Source: Chromera velia (Eukaryota > Sar > Chromeraceae). Taken from it: DNA of 46,609 bases. The stretch lies in NCBI GenBank assembly GCA_018398765.1, contig JAHBMJ010004310.1:35576-82184 (forward strand). Direction: 5' to 3'. Position 1 is the first letter of the stretch; each line of letters starts with the position of its first letter. A model generated the notes under the pieces. It searched no databases and was not told where the DNA came from. It saw only the letters and a program-made list of their open reading frames with translations. Below, one piece after another: positions 12,101 to 23,839 of this stretch. The position numbers and the translations under genes were made by a program.

Positions 12101-13093
12101 ATCTGCAAGCGACTTGCGAGAATACTGTGGGATCGTTCAGGTGCGAGTGCAACGTGGGCTACAACGGCACTGGCATCTTCTGCACGGGTACGTCTATCAT
12201 GACTGTGGGCGTAGGAAAGAAAGGCAGGGGTCAGGACACTGTCTCTCTCCCTGTCGTCACTTTGGTAGAAATCAAATAAGTTCTTTGGGGGGCAAAGGTT
12301 AGCCAACATTCTCGTGTGCACTCGTATTTGAGGCTGCAGGGGCGGACCTTTGTGATGCTGCATGAGCGTGAATGCACATACGACTGTGCAAGCGTGCAGC
12401 GTAATGTACTGCTGCAACATGGAGAGGCTGCGTGCGTTCCTTGGCCCTCTATAAATGATGTCCTTTGGCCTCTTAAGTTGATCTTTGTTGCCCTTCTTCC
12501 CGCACGTGCAGACATCGACGAGTGCTCTGAAGGGACCGACACCTGCGTTCAATCGGGTGCTTCTCTTTCCCTGTCTGCTTCCTGTGTGAACAACGAGGGC
12601 AGCTTCTCTTGCGAGTGCGGACAGGGATTTCAAGTTGTCGGGGGCAGCCTTTGCACAGGTGAGGAAGAGGAAATGAGAGGGCCTGTCTGTGCTGCAAATT
12701 GATGGAAGCCCCGTGAGAAAACTGAACACGTCCCGCAGGCACAAAAACATCCCGCCACCAGCAGAAGAGAAACATTGAGAGGAACAAACAAAAATGCGAG
12801 CTTGACTTTTGCAGTCCCAGCAGTCTAACAGATGGGTGCACGTCACGTTTTGTTTGCTTGCAGACATTGACGAGTGCGCACAGGACGCGCACGACTGCGC
12901 GAGCCCAGGAGGGAAGTGCGTGAATTCAGACGGCAGCTTCAGCTGCAACTGCTCGATTGGGTATGGAAACACTACCTGTACTGGTCAGCCTTGACAGACA
13001 ATTGTGGACTCTCCACCTTGATCGTCTTGAGGCTTGAGGATTTCTTTTGCTGTTCGCAGTCTGTGGATCTCCAGAGTTGCGTGACTGTAAAAG

Positions 13094-13128
<35 letters not shown>

Positions 13129-16100
13129 TATTTCTTCTTCTTCGTCTTTTGTCTCTATTTGCACGCAGACATCGACGAGTGTGCGGAGGGCATCTCTGAC
13201 TGTGACGTCTCCGCTGAGTGCACAAACCTGGGGGGATCCTTCTCGTGTCGGTGCAACGATGGATTCGGGGGAGATGGCGTTATGTGCTGGGGTCAGTTTG
13301 TTTGTTTGTTTGATGGCAATTATGTGGTTGTAAATAACTGTGCGGGTGGTGGGAGTTCAGTTGAAGTACTACTTTGATTGTGCGGTAAGCAGGCTTCACA
13401 GTACGTTTGCACTGGCAAGCCGTTCTTTCCATTCCGTCGACGATATTCTTTTTGTACGCATTCTTGCTTGTGTGTGCTGGTTGCATGCAGGTACACAGTC
13501 GGTCAACTGCGGTGAGACTTTGGAGTTTCGTGCGTCACTTAGTGGAGCAGAACCGGCTGACGTGTGCGGACTCCGTGCAAGTGACCCTGGGGTCCTCCAC
13601 AGGATTTCCTTCGCATGGCCGTTGTTGGAAGGCAATCAGCAACACCCAAACCTGACTTACAGGGTCAGTAAATGAGGCGCCACCAACTGAGAAGCAAACT
13701 TTGAATTTCAGGATTCATTCACCTTTGCGTCCCTCTCTGTGGTTGTCCCCCTTGCGTGCATTTTTATTTATGCGTGCCACCAAATTCCTGTGTGTCCTCT
13801 GCCCTTGCCTCCAGGCGTCGACCTGCAACTCCGAAACTGCGTTCGATACCGACATGTCCCTTGCGCTGGTCACTGATACTGTTTGCTTGGGTGTAGCCAC
13901 GGACCCGCAGGGCTCCTCTGGGTGTGCCTACAGGGGCGATTCGGCAATGATCAGCCTGAATGTATCAAGCAGTGAAGTCTCAGACGTGATTGACGTCCGT
14001 GTGTCAGGGCCCTCTGGTAGCATCGGGCAGTACTTGCTCAGCTGGAAGACCGAGTGTTCATGCTCCGGTTTCTCGGACTTTTCTCTTGAGGGAAATGCGT
14101 GTGCGCTCGATGAGTGTGCGACTGGACGTCACACGTGCTCAACGTATTTTGAGTACTCCTCGCTGTCATTTGAGCCCTCTGCAACTTGCACCGACATTCC
14201 GGGATCGTTCGAGTGCTCCTGCCTCCCCGGGTTCACTGACAGAAGGGGGGACGGGGTACTCTGTGAGCCTGTGCTGTGCAGTAATCAGCCTGTGAGTCTG
14301 CCAAATGGAGTGCTGACGTTCACCGATCAGATGAGACAGGCCGTCACGCAGGCAGCACTGACTGCAGAATGCGACCCCGGGTATGAACTGAGAGCAGATG
14401 GGCAGGGTGTGCAGGGGGGTGGGGTTCTCCGGTTGGAGTGCAGTGGAAGTGGAACGACAAGCGCTGAATGGCCTGCTTCTGCCCTGAATTTAGAATGCGT
14501 AGCGCTCGAGTGTGGTGGACAGACGCCTGAGAATCCCAAGGGCGGGGTGATGAGTGGGGGGCCTGCTGACGGCATTTCATGGAAAGTGGGAGACTCTGTG
14601 ACGTTCTCGTGTAACGATGGACATATCCAGACAGGTGTGCTGTCTCTTGAGTGTGAGGGCGTGACGGGGGCAGTCCCACCACAAGCAGAGTGGCCAGCTC
14701 ACAATGTCTCATGTGAGGCTGTGGTGTGCACAGGGGACGCTCCAACGGCGCCGCCACTGGGCACAATGACCCCCTCAGGTCCAGCCAACGGCATCGCGTG
14801 GGTGGCTGAGGAGTCTGTGAGCTTCTCTTGTCCTGAGTCTCTAACGTTGATCGGGGACTTGTTCAAGACATGCCAGGGGCAAAGCGATGCCTCGGCCGCA
14901 TGGACTGACTATGTGATGGGAGGGCCTAAGTGTGTGGACGTCACGGCACCATCCCTTGTCTGTTTGGATGTAAAGAATATGACGGCAGACGCCCGACAGT
15001 CTTCAAAGCGTGTTGAGGCACGAGACCTTGAGGGTGTGTTTGTTTTGTTTGATGACCCGGGGGGCATGCGTGAGGAAGAGCCTGTCACGTACCTGCCTCC
15101 ACTGCCCTCTCGATTTCCCGTTGGGAGTACGGAGGTGCAGGCGACAGCCTACGATCGTGCTGGAAATTCCGCCTGGTGCAATTTTTCCCTCGACATCCTT
15201 GACTTGGAGCCTCCGAGGATTCTGTGTCCGTCCTCCATTGCAGTGAAACACGTCGGACCTTCAGAACTGCAGAGGGCGGTGTCCTTTTCGGAGAGCTTGG
15301 TGGAGGTGATCGACAATGTTGATCAGCCCTCTGAGATCTCTGTGAGCTTCCTGCCTTCCTCAGGAAGTCTCTTTTCAGTTGGGACGACTCAGATCACTAC
15401 GTTGGCTACAGACAAGAGCCAAAACGTGGGAATCTGTACTTTCACAGTCTCTTTGGAAGCATGCCCAGGAAACGCAATGAGAGACTGTGAGGAGTGTGAG
15501 TGTTACTGCAGGTACGCACATAGAGTAAGAGGACTACACTGATTGTGCAAAAGCAACAAAGAGGCTTTCCCTCCGTCCAGTCTTCTGCTTTCCCCAAAAA
15601 ACAGATTTAGATTCAATACAAAATTTATTTCTTCAAACTTGCACTCTTGTGTTTTTTTCCCTGCGTGTCTTCTCTGGTCTGATTCAGGGCGGGTTTCTGG
15701 AGAGATACGAGGGGCATCGAGACGTCAGGAGGTGAAGCTGAAGCGGCAGTTTGTATTAGCTGCGTTCAGGTCAGCGGGCAGCCAAGCAAAAAATTAACGG
15801 ACAGACAAAACGGAAGACCTGCATAAAGAAAAGCAGACAGATGAATTTTCGCAGCCATGTTCAAAAGCTGAATACGCAGAAAAGCGACCAAGTGAGAGAG
15901 CACGGCTTACCCCAAGCTTCGCTGCAGAGGCAGTAGACTGATGGATTAGATGGTTAGTGAAGTGGAGAGCTTTCTGTGTGTGTGAAAGGGCGAGATTCCT
16001 CCTTCTCTTTTAGTTTTCTGTTTGTTCCCGTGATTCGGCCTCTGCAGAGTGCGGAATCGCCGGAACGGTCTGTCCATCCGTCCCTCTGTAGATGCGAGGA

Positions 16101-19100
16101 GGGCTTCTACTTCGAGCCTGACGACAGCGGTGGAAAGGACGAGACCGACTACGCTTTCTGGACCCAGGGGCACTGCAGGTCGTGTCCAGACTTTGCTACT
16201 TGTTCCGGTCAGATTTTGCCCCCCCCTCCCTCGAGTGGACGCAGACTCATTTCAGAGAATCAAGAAGAAGAACAAAAAGAAGGGAGGGAGGGGAGAGCAT
16301 TGGAGGAACAGAACGCCGAGACAGAAGAGACGGAGTCTGTCAGCATGCTTCGACACAGCAGGCCCATTCCAGAAGACGGATTCAGTCTCGTGCAGGCGTG
16401 GCCACGTGCCCAGGTGGTTCGATGTCCGAAGAAAGAGACCTGCCTGAGAAGCGAGGACGTTCAGACCTATCAGTCGGAAGGAGGAGGAGTGGACTGTCGT
16501 GAGGGCTGGAGAGGGGTCAGTCAGTCGGCTGGAACGACCATTCGCTCATCCATCAGAGACTGTATATCTTACTTCTTTCAACGACCGGTTTTGTGTTCGT
16601 GTCTTCAAGGCCTGGATTTCATCACCCCATTCTTCTCAATTTTGTTGTGTCTGGAGGGCTTATTTTCTTTCTAGGTACAGAGGAATCAAGCTTATCCCCC
16701 TGTCAAGGCTCGGAAAACTGTGCAATGATTCCTTTCTTTCTTTCCTAAATTTGTGCAGCCAATGTGCGTCCAGTGTGAGCCCTTTCGGTACGGGGAAGAT
16801 TGCCGTGAGTGCCCATCCGCGATTGAGAGTGCTGTCGCTTTGGCCTCCGGTTTTCTCCTCTTTCAATTGATCGTGGTGGTCTGGACACTGGTCAACTTGG
16901 TGAGAAGCGACGCTGAAGATCCAATTCACCTGATTCTCCTGCGCACTCTGATGAACTTCTTCAACCTGCTCAGCGTCTTGTGGGCATTTGACCCTGAAAG
17001 AATCGATCTGCCCTCTGTTGGCAACGTCTGGGCTTTTCTTCCGACGTTCCTCATCCCTAGATTTAATGTGATCGCATCCTCTCCTTGTCTAGTCGAGGGA
17101 ATTCTGGCAACTCATTTTGGGGACCTGCAACCACGTCAGAAGGACGAGATGCTTCTTGCGTTGCGTCTCTCTTCAGTAGTCCTTCCCGTTGCCTCTTGCA
17201 TCTTCTTAACCTTCGTCGGCCTGGTGCTTGTGGGCCTCGCTACTCCGTGCGCTGTCTGGTACAGCAGACGCAAAGAGAGACAGGGGGCCTTGAGGAGAGC
17301 AGAGTCCTTGAGAACTCAGGGGGGGATACAAGGGAGGGGGGGTCTAGGTGCGACGTCTCGAAGAGTCTTGTTGGATGCAGAAGGAGAGCAAGAGATGGGA
17401 GGGCGGAGGGGGGCTGGATTGTCGGCTCCTCCTTTCGACCTCCTGGGGCATTTCGGTGCTCTGGACACTGTCCTTGCAAAGGTCGAAGAGAGACGATGGA
17501 GGGGGTATCGTCTTGTGGGTCTTTTGAGGATCCATCTCGATGACGTTGAGGAAGGAAGAATCATGGGCGGGATGGGTGGAGACAAGAAGAGACGCACCCC
17601 CTTCTTCCTTCGTGTGATTCAATCAGTCACTGCCGATTTGGTGCCTGCGTACATCGTCGTATACTTTCTCACTGTGGACGGAATCCTGGAAGCTCTGGTG
17701 GGTGTGATCAGCTGTCGTCCTCTCGGGGATGGGCTGGAGAAACGAATGACAGAGATGCCTTCTGTGGCATGCGACTCCGAACTCTACTCTCAGTGGGCCA
17801 TCAGGGCTCTGTGTCTTCTGATGCTGGTAGGCTTCGTGCTCCCGATGGTCTTTGCTCTGCTCATCATAACAGGCAGACCTAGAGAGAGAAACCCGGCGAG
17901 ACGAGCAGAGTATCGCAGAAGGTCAGCACAAAGAGCTGCTCAATGGAGCTTTCCCCAAGTCGACAGCTCGATGGCAATTTCATCGAAAGTGGAAGAACAA
18001 GTCTGAGCGCAGTTTTTTGAAGAACGGCAATCAAAGAAAAAGGCTGAAAGGCGGACAGACAAAGAAGAACCCTGCACCGTTGCGGACACATCAAAAACAT
18101 TCTCTACGTGATCGATTCCACCCCGCTGACTTCTTTCCTGAATCCTATCGTGCTGCTGCAATTGTTTACCCTCCTTTTTCCGCTCAAGTTTTTCCCTGTC
18201 CTCCACAAGACCGCTTGTGACAGACACAAAAACCTTTTTACCCGATGATCCGTTTTCCGCAGATACGGTTTTCTGGTCTCCGGATACGCTCCTCAGTTTG
18301 CCTTTTGGGAGTCTGTGCTTTTGATTCGGAAGGTGATCTTCCAGCTAGGCGTGGCCTTCTATCCTGGGGAGAATCCCGATATGAGACTCGTCCAAACAGT
18401 CATCATAGCCCTGATGTCTCTCCTCGCACAGGTCAGTAAAGGGGGGGGGGGAGGGGGACTGCTTGGTTTTTTCGAGAGAAGAGAGGCACCGATAGTGATC
18501 AAATGTGTCCCTATCTCCGTCTCTCTCTTTCTTTTCCTCTGCCTCTGCTTGTCTACATGCTTAGTACTGGGCGTCTTTAATTGCGTATTCTGTTCAATTG
18601 TTCCCGTCTTTTTTGTCCTGGGGGGCTCTTTGCTTCTATGCAACTTTCTATGACAGAACATGTCGAAGTCCGCCACTCTCATCCATATCACCCACTGGGT
18701 CATTCTTTATGTCTTGCAGCTTTTCTTCCAACCTCTGAGCAGGCGGGAGGAGAACATTTTGAATCGCACAGAGGCGGAAGGATTGTCCATTTTTCTTTTC
18801 GTTCTGCTTCTGTTCGAGGTCGGCCCTTCACCAGACAGACAGACCATCCATGCAGTCGACTTTTCGGTCTGATGTTGCACCTCGGCCGGGGGGGCTGCTG
18901 GATTTTCCTTCTTTTAATTCTTCTGCAGTGCATGCTTTCACCTATTCTGCAAGCAGAGCATGCCTCGATCCTTGGAATGACAGAAACTGGAACAGATTCT
19001 CTTCCTCGTCTTGTGCCTGGTCGATGCACCACATGGCACTTGCTTTGACCTTCTTTTCTTGTGTGCTGAGTGCAGGCGGCATACTTGGGAGAGATGGACA

Positions 19101-22100
19101 AATGGCAGAACTTCGCAGTCATTTCCCTCGCCGGAGGGCTTGGCTTCTGGTTCGTTCTGCACATGATCGTCCGTCTCTGTGGTTCCCTGTATATGCACGT
19201 GCTCTTGATGCTGCAGAGGGCAGCAGAGAAAGAAGGCAATGCGAACGTACAGGCACGAACGCGAACGCAAAAGCGCTCATTCAACTGTGCGTGTCTGAAT
19301 CGTCACCGACTGGTCAAATACGTGATGTCGGTCTTCAAACCTTTCTTGTGGGTGTGGGAACGAACGACAACCGAGGTGTTCGTTAGTCTGCCTCCAGAAG
19401 AAGAGAGAGTGAAAGCCGAGGAACAAGGGTCCAGGTTCGACTTCAGCCTCTGCACCGTAGGCCGTAGGTCCCCTCTGCAAAAAAAACCGCGTGAGATGAT
19501 GCAGAAGGACATTCAGTCCATCTGTGATCCCTTGCACGACATCTTCAACCAATTACGGGATCATTTGTTGTCTCTTTTGTACTCCAACAGGGCAGCATTG
19601 TCAGCTGTCTGTGTTCCTGGGATGGTGGAGGAGTTTGCGATTCGATGGGCTCTGGTGGTTGGTTCAAGGTTGGAGGAAGATGAGGAACTCCGCCAGAGTC
19701 TCGAGGAAGCGTCGGAAGAGGAGGAGATCTTTCTGACTTCCCAACTTCTCTTGACTCCGTTAGAAGAGACAGAAACACTGCCAGACCCCCCTTCCACTGA
19801 TGACCCCTCAAGACTTCAACGAAGGTCAAGTGTCCAGAGAAACCCCTGGTTTGACATTGAAGTGGAGGAATCAGATCAAGAGGGGGAGGGATCAGAAATT
19901 GAAGCTGAGACACCATCTGAGTCATCAGAGGGGGGGAAGGAGACAGCAGGAGAACGGGAGCCCCTGTCGCCATCCAAACGGCAGAAAGACAAACTTGACC
20001 CTTCTCCCTCTGCCTCCCCAAAATCCCCACAGGTCCCACGCGCCGCCACACGGGGGCACAGACGCGCGTCCTTCCAACTGTCCACTGCCCCAGTGGAGGA
20101 GAACAGACTTCATCTCCATGCAGCCCGAAGGCGCCAATCTCTGAGTGAGATGCTGCTGAGGGGAGGAAACAAGTCTCAATGGAGGATTTTAAATCCACAT
20201 CACTGTCCGGTCCCCTCAGCAGACACATTGACGAGAATGGCACCCGAGGACGTATGGGCGACAGTTCGAAATGGATCGCCCTGGATCCTTCCGAGAGCTG
20301 CAGCACTGGAGGGGGAGGAGAAAGCGCAGTGGGGGGGGAGAGGAGACCAGAGCAGCGAAGAGAAGAGTCCAACGGGTCTTGAAGATGAACGAGAGGTCGA
20401 GGCGGAATCGGAAAGAGAAGAAAAATTGACGCCTTTAAGCAAACGATTCGAAGACATGGAGAGAGGGGAGCTGGGCCCACCAAGTCCCGCTCCTCCTCCA
20501 GAGACTTTGAAGGAGTATCAAGAGCGTCTGCATCGGGAGGGAATTCGTCGTCTCCCGTCGATCCAGAATCATGGCAAAGGAGCGCCCACCAGTTTGGCCA
20601 AGATTATCCAACGCTCTGTATCGAGAATTCAAGGTACAGTGGGGTCACGTCAAAAGAGAGGGGAGGAGTTTAAGAAGAGTGTGAAAGAGAAACAAGGGAG
20701 ATATGCCAATCGAAATTGGGCAGGTCCCAGCACTTTGAATCAGAAACAGAAGGGGCAAAGAAGGCGGGATCGAGAGAAGAGCTCAGGCTGCCCGCCTCTT
20801 CTGTCTTCCCTGAGAGAATGTTGCAGGAATCAAGAGGGTGTTGAATCAGCTGATGATCAGGGACCTCTCTTGCCTCAGAGAGCAGCCATGGGATCCCCCC
20901 TTCCGGGATGCGCTCTGTGGTCTCCCTTTGCATTCAACAGGCAAACTTTGGCCGATTTTGGGGGTGCTTTTTTCGAGGACGTGGTAAGGGAGAAAGAGAA
21001 AGAGGGGAAGCGAAACCGACTCGAGGAAGAGGAAGGAGCGAGGGGACGTACAGACAGGAGTGGGGCCTTCAAGACAGATTTGGTTGCTGGGAAGGTGCCT
21101 TTGTCCCTTCTCGCCCTGTCTGTCCGACGTCTGTTCACGTTTGACTCCGCAGGCATTCTCTGGGTCAGTCTTGATATTGAAATCTGGAAATTGGAAAAGA
21201 GAGGAAGGGGAAAAAAGCGAAGAAGAGTCAGCAAGACAGGCAGCAAACAAAAATTCAATGGAATGTGGATACGCTGAGAGGTCAGAAGCGATCTTAGAAA
21301 GTACCAGCACTACCAGTTTTACAGACGGAGAGATGGATGTACATCTAATTGCACGAGTAAGTTCTTGTTGATTGGACAGCACACAGGTTGCATGCATGAA
21401 TACCTCCCACATGTGTGCGTGACATGTGTGTGTGCAGCACTTTTTCGCATTTGTGGCGGCGAAGCGACAACGAGAGTGGAAGGCCTCGTTTGCCCGTCTC
21501 GTGTTCTTCACAGGCCAAAGGGGAGAGAACGGTCCTCTGGAGGACGAAGAGCTCGTCTGTCCGCATTCACAGCTCCAGGCTGAAGGCGCTGAGGCCTCTG
21601 CACCAACTGCCAGGCTGCCTGCTGCTGCATTCGAAAAAGAAAAGGAGAAAGAAGGAATGGGGGGAGGGTTCAGCCTCTCTGTTCATCCAGCACATGCAGA
21701 GGGGGGTGAGATTGTGGGACTTGATGACATCACTCTTTCACTAGATTGCAGTCCGGGTCCTCATCATCATCAGGCACGAGAGAAGGAGGTTGAGCCTGTC
21801 CCTGAGCCTGTACTGCCCCTTTCCGTCGACCTTGACCAGATTCAACTTGAACTTTTCAAAGATGAAGACAAAGAGGAGGAAAAGCGACTTGAGCTGCCGG
21901 TCTTCAAAGCGAGAGACGAAATGCAGATGGAAGAAGAGGGCGAGTGTGGGGACTCTGTCCGCTCACTTGAAGCTCCAAAGGGGTGTCAGTGCATTCGTGT
22001 GTTTCGTCGTGGGCAGTCCACTCTCTGTTGCGTCAAGCTGCCTCTTTCTGGCCCCTTCGGTTCGTTGCCCCCCGTTCCGCAGTCTCTACGCTTGGCGGCT

Positions 22101-23839
22101 CAACAGAAAATCAGAATCGATCTTCCACCCTCCTTGACGACCTCAAACAACTTTGAGTTTCTCTGGTTTCCTCTGGCCTCCACTCTGTTTGAGAGAATTC
22201 TTATCTGGAAATCGGAGAGAGAACGGCGGACCGACAGGCTCAGAACACAGATGCACATGAAGAAAGAGGCTGGCCGAGAGGAATTCAATAGGCGTCTCAG
22301 GTCAGTCAGAAAAGCAGCCTTTAAAAGCAGCTGGAGACACCAATACCTGGCATTTTCTATTTACGTTTGCTCACGAGATCTTTTCTTCATAGAACAAATG
22401 TGTGAAAGCATGTGACTAGTGTCGTCTCCCATCTGCTCGGTCAATTGGCTGTTCCTTTTTTCTTTTTGTGTGTGTCTTGTTTCAGTACAAGCTCGGTCAA
22501 TTGGCTGTTCCTTTTTTCTTTTTGTGTGTGTCTTGTTTCAGTACAGTCTCCACTTTGTCTGGTGATATTAATCAACTGTCTGATTACATCATCGAACAAT
22601 CGTAATTTGATGAAGGAACGTTTTGATCAATCTCTCCCTCCCTTCCCCCCCCCTCCTCTGTCTCTTCCTCTTTCTGTGCGTGTCTGTTTGTCCGTCCGTC
22701 CGTCCGGTTTTCTCTCTCTCTCTCTCTCTCTCTGTGTGTGCGTGTGTGTGTGTGTGTGGTTTGTGTGCAGGGGAGAGGAGGCCCTTGCAGCTCTGGCAGA
22801 AGAGTTCCTTCAGGAGGAGAAAGAGAGAATCAGAAAACAGAGGTGGTCTGTGAGGGCAGGACTCTTCCTTCTCCCTGCAGAAGCAGAGGGACACGATGAG
22901 AATAACAAGGTCTTCTTGCAGTCTGTCGATTATGACGACGACCAGAAGGAGAACTTTGCTTCTTCTTCTCCTGAACGAATCGAGAGAGTCCCCGCAAACC
23001 CCCTTACGGGGGCCCATACAGACTCCGACGGTGGTGACAGCGTTCTCTCCGTCAACGATGTCCGGTTCCGCATGGAACACGAAGAGGTAGAGAGAGAGCA
23101 GGACCCTCATCAAGAAAAAGAAGCCATTCAGATTCCAGACACGACACAGCCCTCCACACCCCTCTATCGTTTCCTTCTGGGAGCAGGTACTGGCAGTGTG
23201 GCACCTCTAGCCGCTCCTCAAACAGAGAGCTCCGTGCGAACGACCTCAGATCCGAGGACATCTCAAGAGGAGCCTCTGAGAAGAGGAGAGAGGAGAGCAC
23301 TCAGGCAGGCAGCTGCACAGTTTCTGAAGGACACCAATCCGGGAGTCGCTGTGTCACCAATCGACAGCGAGTCGCGGCAGGTGCAAGAGGAGAGAGTGGG
23401 ACTTTATGAGGACGCCAGGCGTGCACACAAACAAGAGAGTCACAAGGATCTTAGGAACTCGAACGACGAACAGATGGAGGAGGCAACGGAAGCAAAAACA
23501 CCTCTCACGGTGCGAGAATCGAAAAAGAGAGAGAAAACACAGGATGCAAAGGACTCCCAGGCATCTGCTCACGCCTCACGCCTCCTCCTTCAGATTGACG
23601 AAGTCCTCGGAGAAGAATCCGACGAAGAAGATGAGAGAAGTCCTCTCAGAAGAACAGAAAAAAGAGTGACAGAAGAAAAGACAAACAAGGGGGCACGGCA
23701 GAGCGCATCTCGAGGAAGACAGACAGAAACAATTCCGTCTCAAGCTTCTCAACACGCCTCGCGTATGCTCACAAACCTTGAAAATCTTGTTGACGCCCTT
23801 TCTCCAACAAATCTTTCAAAAAAACAGACAAACCACTAG
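5236..23839 (+). CDS. Giant EGF/CCP/HYR multi-membrane surface protein, 30 exons
   Basis: Exons chained by phase: 5236-6003 (donor uncertain), 6389-6491, 6936-7076, 7357-7479, 7879-8001, 8343-8465, 8814-8936, 9156-9278, 9511-9633, 9876-9998, 10269-10391, 10586-10708, 11005-11127, 11329-11451, 11632-11754, 11939-12187, 12512-12658, 12864-12983, 13169-13291, 13491-13663, 13815-15511, 15688-15769, 16048-16515, 16759-17921, 18263-18431, 18657-18818, 19076-20983, 21153-21356, 21438-22300, 22771-23839. The sum is 11,085 nt, divisible by three, giving about 3,694 residues. The order is signal peptide, adhesive ectodomain, cysteine-rich stalk, about ten membrane segments, charged tail. The fourth in-frame Met (5236) is chosen because a signal-peptide-like stretch follows at once; 5197 is the first. 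Introns favour gtcagt/gtgagt donors and tgcag acceptors. A receptor or adhesion role is inferred. It could be two adjacent genes, but every junction keeps frame. Confidence 0.78.
6785..6886 (+). repeat. (GT)n microsatellite in intron 2
   Basis: About 100 bp of GT with interspersed ATGT, upstream of the first EGF exon acceptor (6935). Confidence 0.95.
6936..13291 (+). CDS. Exons 3-19: array of 18 EGF modules
   Basis: Seventeen exons encode eighteen EGF modules. Nearly all are calcium-binding type: D-I/V-D-E-C start, six cysteines, and C-x-D/N-xx-GSF-x-C-x-C carrying the aspartate/asparagine hydroxylation-type position and the aromatic residue. Thirteen exons are exactly 123 nt and all introns are phase 1, so each module can be gained or skipped without a frame change. 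Exon 11939-12187 holds two modules fused without an intron. Exons 6936, 12512 and 12864 differ in length (141, 147 and 120 nt). Tandem calcium-binding EGF modules form rigid extracellular rods and mediate protein contacts. Introns between them hold no other recognised genes. Confidence 0.92.
8021..8051 (+). repeat. (GT)n microsatellite
   Basis: Pure GT run in the intron after EGF module 3, just downstream of its donor. Confidence 0.95.
8107..8136 (+). repeat. (GA)n microsatellite
   Basis: GA run in the same intron as the GT run at 8021. Confidence 0.95.
9110..9141 (+). repeat. (GT)n tract next to a 3' splice site
   Basis: GT run ending 14 bp before the acceptor (9154-9155) of EGF module 6, in the place of a normal polypyrimidine tract. 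Confidence 0.9.
13094..13146 (+). repeat. (CTT)n polypyrimidine tract
   Basis: CTT/TTC repeat just upstream of the EGF module 18 acceptor (13167-13168). It probably serves as its polypyrimidine tract. Confidence 0.9.
13491..15511 (+). CDS. Exons 20-21: PPC-like, EGF, three CCP and two HYR modules
   Basis: Exon 13491-13663 (phase 1 in, phase 0 out) and the start of 13815-15511 form a beta-rich segment with a C-terminal FDTDMSLAL ... [10 protein letters not shown] pattern, resembling a bacterial pre-peptidase C-terminal domain. It is followed by one more EGF ([11 protein letters not shown] to FECSCLPGF). Three CCP/sushi modules come next, each with four cysteines and a Trp before the last Cys. 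Two HYR-like modules follow: [16 protein letters not shown] and [16 protein letters not shown] are the typical HYR signature. CCP and HYR modules are extracellular adhesion modules. The exon ends TGC AG|GTACGC in phase 2, inside the next cysteine-rich region. Confidence 0.8.
15688..16515 (+). CDS. Exons 22-23: cysteine-rich ephrin-receptor-like stalk
   Basis: Exon 15688-15769 completes a CxC..GFW motif and ends CISCVQ. Exon 16048-16515 continues [12 protein letters not shown] ... [13 protein letters not shown] and ends DCREGWRG, which joins to [19 protein letters not shown] in the next exon. This CxCxxGF ... CxxC layout is the GCC2/GCC3 or ephrin-receptor-like cysteine-rich type often found just outside multi-membrane regions in protist proteins. 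A charged Glu-rich insertion ([16 protein letters not shown]) sits between the cysteine pairs. Phases are 2-0 and 0-0. Confidence 0.72.
16759..19240 (+). CDS. Exons 24-27 (start): multi-pass membrane region
   Basis: The region follows the last stalk cysteines ([11 protein letters not shown]). Clear hydrophobic segments include [73 protein letters not shown] and [20 protein letters not shown] in exon 16759-17921. Further segments lie in 18263-18431 (around [18 protein letters not shown] and [14 protein letters not shown]), 18657-18818 ([15 protein letters not shown] and [11 protein letters not shown]) and the start of 19076-20983 ([18 protein letters not shown]). That makes about ten spans. 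The order WE...RK, then a QP-rich loop, then N.L..TEA is typical of multi-membrane proteins downstream of ephrin-like stalks. Exon 24 ends AG|GTCAGC in phase 2 at 17921; reading on to the stop at 18004 is intron read-through. Confidence 0.75.
19241..23839 (+). CDS. Exons 27 (rest)-30: long charged cytoplasmic tail
   Basis: The tail is mostly low complexity: Glu/Asp/Ser-rich blocks, Arg/Lys clusters and a few more ordered stretches ([65 protein letters not shown]). The frame is kept by small introns at 20984-21152 (gtaagg donor), 21357-21437 (gtaagt donor) and 22301-22770. The last exon repeats an [14 protein letters not shown] / [15 protein letters not shown] motif (about 23572-23620 and 23758-23800), which could be paired short helices binding a partner. 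It stops at TAG 23837-23839. No enzymatic domain was recognised. Confidence 0.65.
22434..22546 (+). repeat. Duplicated 56-bp segment containing a 3' splice site
   Basis: Two adjacent copies, 56 bp apart, of ctcggtcaattggctgttcc followed by a T-rich tract and cttgtttcagtaca. Each copy has a branch-point-like A, a pyrimidine tract and a TTTCAG acceptor. They lie in the intron 22301-22770; the acceptor used in my model (22770) is further downstream. Confidence 0.9.
22709..22759 (+). repeat. (TC)n(GT)n tract before last exon
   Basis: TC run followed by a GT run, directly before the acceptor TTGTGTGCAG (22770) of the final exon. Confidence 0.95.

Noticed and set aside
16753-18006. TM exon read as a separate 417-residue protein ending at 18004
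   Set aside because: A phase-2 donor at 17921 joins in frame to exon 18263, which continues the same membrane domain; the last 28 codons are intron.
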